This document shows positions 5,905-7,051 of a stretch of DNA of 7,051 nucleotides, one piece after another (positions within the stretch are counted from its first letter, which is position 1; every line of letters begins with the position of its first letter). The notes beneath the pieces were generated by a model. The model searched no databases. It was not told the origin of the DNA and saw only the letters and a program-made list of their open reading frames with translations. A program made the translations under genes and the position numbers. Source of the DNA: an uncultured Bacilli bacterium (lineage in GTDB: Bacteria > Bacillota_I > Bacilli_A > RF39 > UBA660); assembly GCA_944329505.1 (NCBI GenBank), contig CALVIJ010000047.1, positions 1-7,051 on the forward strand. Reading direction: 5' to 3'.

Positions 5905-7051
5905 TTAATTTGTTTTCTTTATAGAATTATTTATTATTTTATAAATTTCCATAACCACTAATACTAAAATGGCAATTAAGAATAAATAAACTAAATGTAT
6001 AAATGGTATAGAAACTGTTTGTAAGAATTGTGATAATAATGGAACTTCCATAACAATCACTTGAAGTATTATAGCACTAAAGAAAGAAAATGCAATTAAT
6101 TTATTATTTCTAAGTGGAAGGCTAAAGGCGGAACGGTGCTCACTACGGCAATTAAATACATGAATATTTTGAATGAATACCATTAAAGCCATAATATATC
6201 CACGAGCCATAGTAACATCCATATGTAATTTGTTTAATAACATATACCAAACAGTAAATACAACTCCACCAATTACTAGACCACCAACAATGATTTCTTG
6301 AAGTAATTCTTTATTGAAAATAGATTCTTGAGGGCTGCGAGGTGGTTCTTTAAGAATTCCTTTTTCGGCTTTTTCAAATGATAAAGCAAAATCTTGGAGA
6401 CCATCAGTTACCATATTTATCCATAATAATTGAATGGCAACTAGAGTCATTGGTAAGTTTAATATTATTGATAAACAGAAGAAGGTTACTTCAGCTAAAC
6501 CACAAGAGATTAGAAATAGAATAATTTTTCTAATATTAGCATAGGCAACTCGGCCTTCTTCAATACCAGAAACAATAGATTTAAAGTTATCATCAACAAT
6601 TATCATGTCTGCTGTTTCTCTTGCTATATCAGTGCCACTACCCATAGCAACGCCGATATTTGCGGTTTTTAAGGCAGGGGCATCATTTACTCCATCGCCG
6701 GTTACAGCAACAAATTCACCTTGTCTTTTTAATGATTCAACAATTCTTAATTTTTGAATTGGAGTAACTCTAGCAAAGACCAATTTACGTCTAATAAAGT
6801 TATCAAAGCTTTTTTCTCCTTTGGCAAATTCTTCATCTACTTCGGTACCGGTTGTTACTTCATCAAAGTCTTGAGTAAGTTTTAAATCTTTAGCAATTGA
6901 GAATGCGGTTAGAGGATGATCACCTGTTACCATTAATACTTTAATACCAGCTGTACGGCAGTCATTAATTGAATCAATGGCTTCTTTTCTAATTGGGTCA
7001 ATAAATCCAACCATACCCATGAATGTTAAACCTTTTATATCGTTTGCGGTA
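5905..7051 (-). CDS. cation-transporting P-type ATPase (P2, calcium-ATPase-like), C-terminal part (cut by window edge)
   Basis: P2-type ATPases pump cations such as calcium across the membrane through a phospho-aspartate cycle. The reading frame is open through the window edge, so this is the last 381 or so residues; the DKTGT phosphorylation site and the first membrane segments lie outside. Visible motifs are GMVGFIDP and MVTGDHPLTA (about 6897-7014), TGDGVNDAPAL of the hinge (6670-6702), and GTDIARETADMIIVDDNF. M5 carries LISCGLAEV and M6 carries LLWINMVTDGLQD (NMVTDG at 6400-6417), followed by four more hydrophobic segments that form M7-M10. M6 keeps the Asn, Thr and Asp that bind cation in SERCA. 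In M5 the Glu of ISSNVGE aligns, but the Asn aligns with Gly, so the number or type of ions is uncertain. It ends with a lysine-rich tail. Calcium is the best guess; magnesium, manganese or others are possible. Confidence 0.9.
   Translation of the reverse strand, partial: TANDIKGLTFMGMVGFIDPIRKEAIDSINDCRTAGIKVLMVTGDHPLTAFSIAKDLKLTQDFDEVTTGTEVDEEFAKGEKSFDNFIRRKLVFARVTPIQKLRIVESLKRQGEFVAVTGDGVNDAPALKTANIGVAMGSGTDIARETADMIIVDDNFKSIVSGIEEGRVAYANIRKIILFLISCGLAEVTFFCLSIILNLPMTLVAIQLLWINMVTDGLQDFALSFEKAEKGILKEPPRSPQESIFNKELLQEIIVGGLVIGGVVFTVWYMLLNKLHMDVTMARGYIMALMVFIQNIHVFNCRSEHRSAFSLPLRNNKLIAFSFFSAIILQVIVMEVPLLSQFLQTVSIPFIHLVYLFLIAILVLVVMEIYKIINNSIKKTN

Overview
The window is a compact, AT-rich bacterial segment in which every supportable gene lies on the minus strand. 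The gene set and order, the strong AGGAGG-type ribosome sites and the low GC suggest the Firmicutes/Bacilli side of the tree, possibly a small-genome Mollicutes-like gut lineage (inference). TGA is used as a stop codon by ung and rsmA, and the tryptophan codons I checked are TGG. The organism therefore uses the standard bacterial code and is not a typical Mycoplasma or Spiroplasma.

In the direction of transcription (high to low coordinates) the layout is as follows. (1) 7051-5905: the 3' half of a P-type cation-transporting ATPase, cut by the window edge. (2) 5878-5039: rsmA (ksgA), the 16S rRNA dimethyladenosine methyltransferase, 26 bases after the ATPase and ending in an intrinsic terminator that overlaps its stop codon. 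(3) 4968-4495: an unrecognised 157-residue protein with three acidic 28-residue tandem repeats. (4) 4366-2929: a two-gene AbiE type toxin-antitoxin/phage-defence module, AbiEi then AbiEii, with its own strong promoter. (5) 2843-1: an ung-tilS-ftsH operon with overlapping genes, ftsH being cut by the window edge.

The housekeeping genes cover rRNA maturation (rsmA), uracil removal from DNA (ung), tRNA-Ile2 lysidine synthesis (tilS), membrane protein quality control (ftsH) and ion transport. In many Firmicutes hprT lies between tilS and ftsH; here those two genes are joined by a TAATG stop/start overlap and hprT is absent from the junction.

The most interesting structure is around the AbiE module. 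A 19-base hairpin, CCTACCAATWATTGGTAGG, occurs just before the AbiE promoter and again 7 bases after the AbiEii stop codon. The two copies are in the same orientation, differ only at the central base, and share a T-run after the hairpin. Both look like intrinsic terminators. Together they form a 23-base direct repeat enclosing exactly the AbiE operon. Recombination between the copies would remove AbiE and leave the repeat-protein gene, one terminator and then the ung promoter, which is a sensible ancestral arrangement. No intergenic stretch exceeds about 130 bases.
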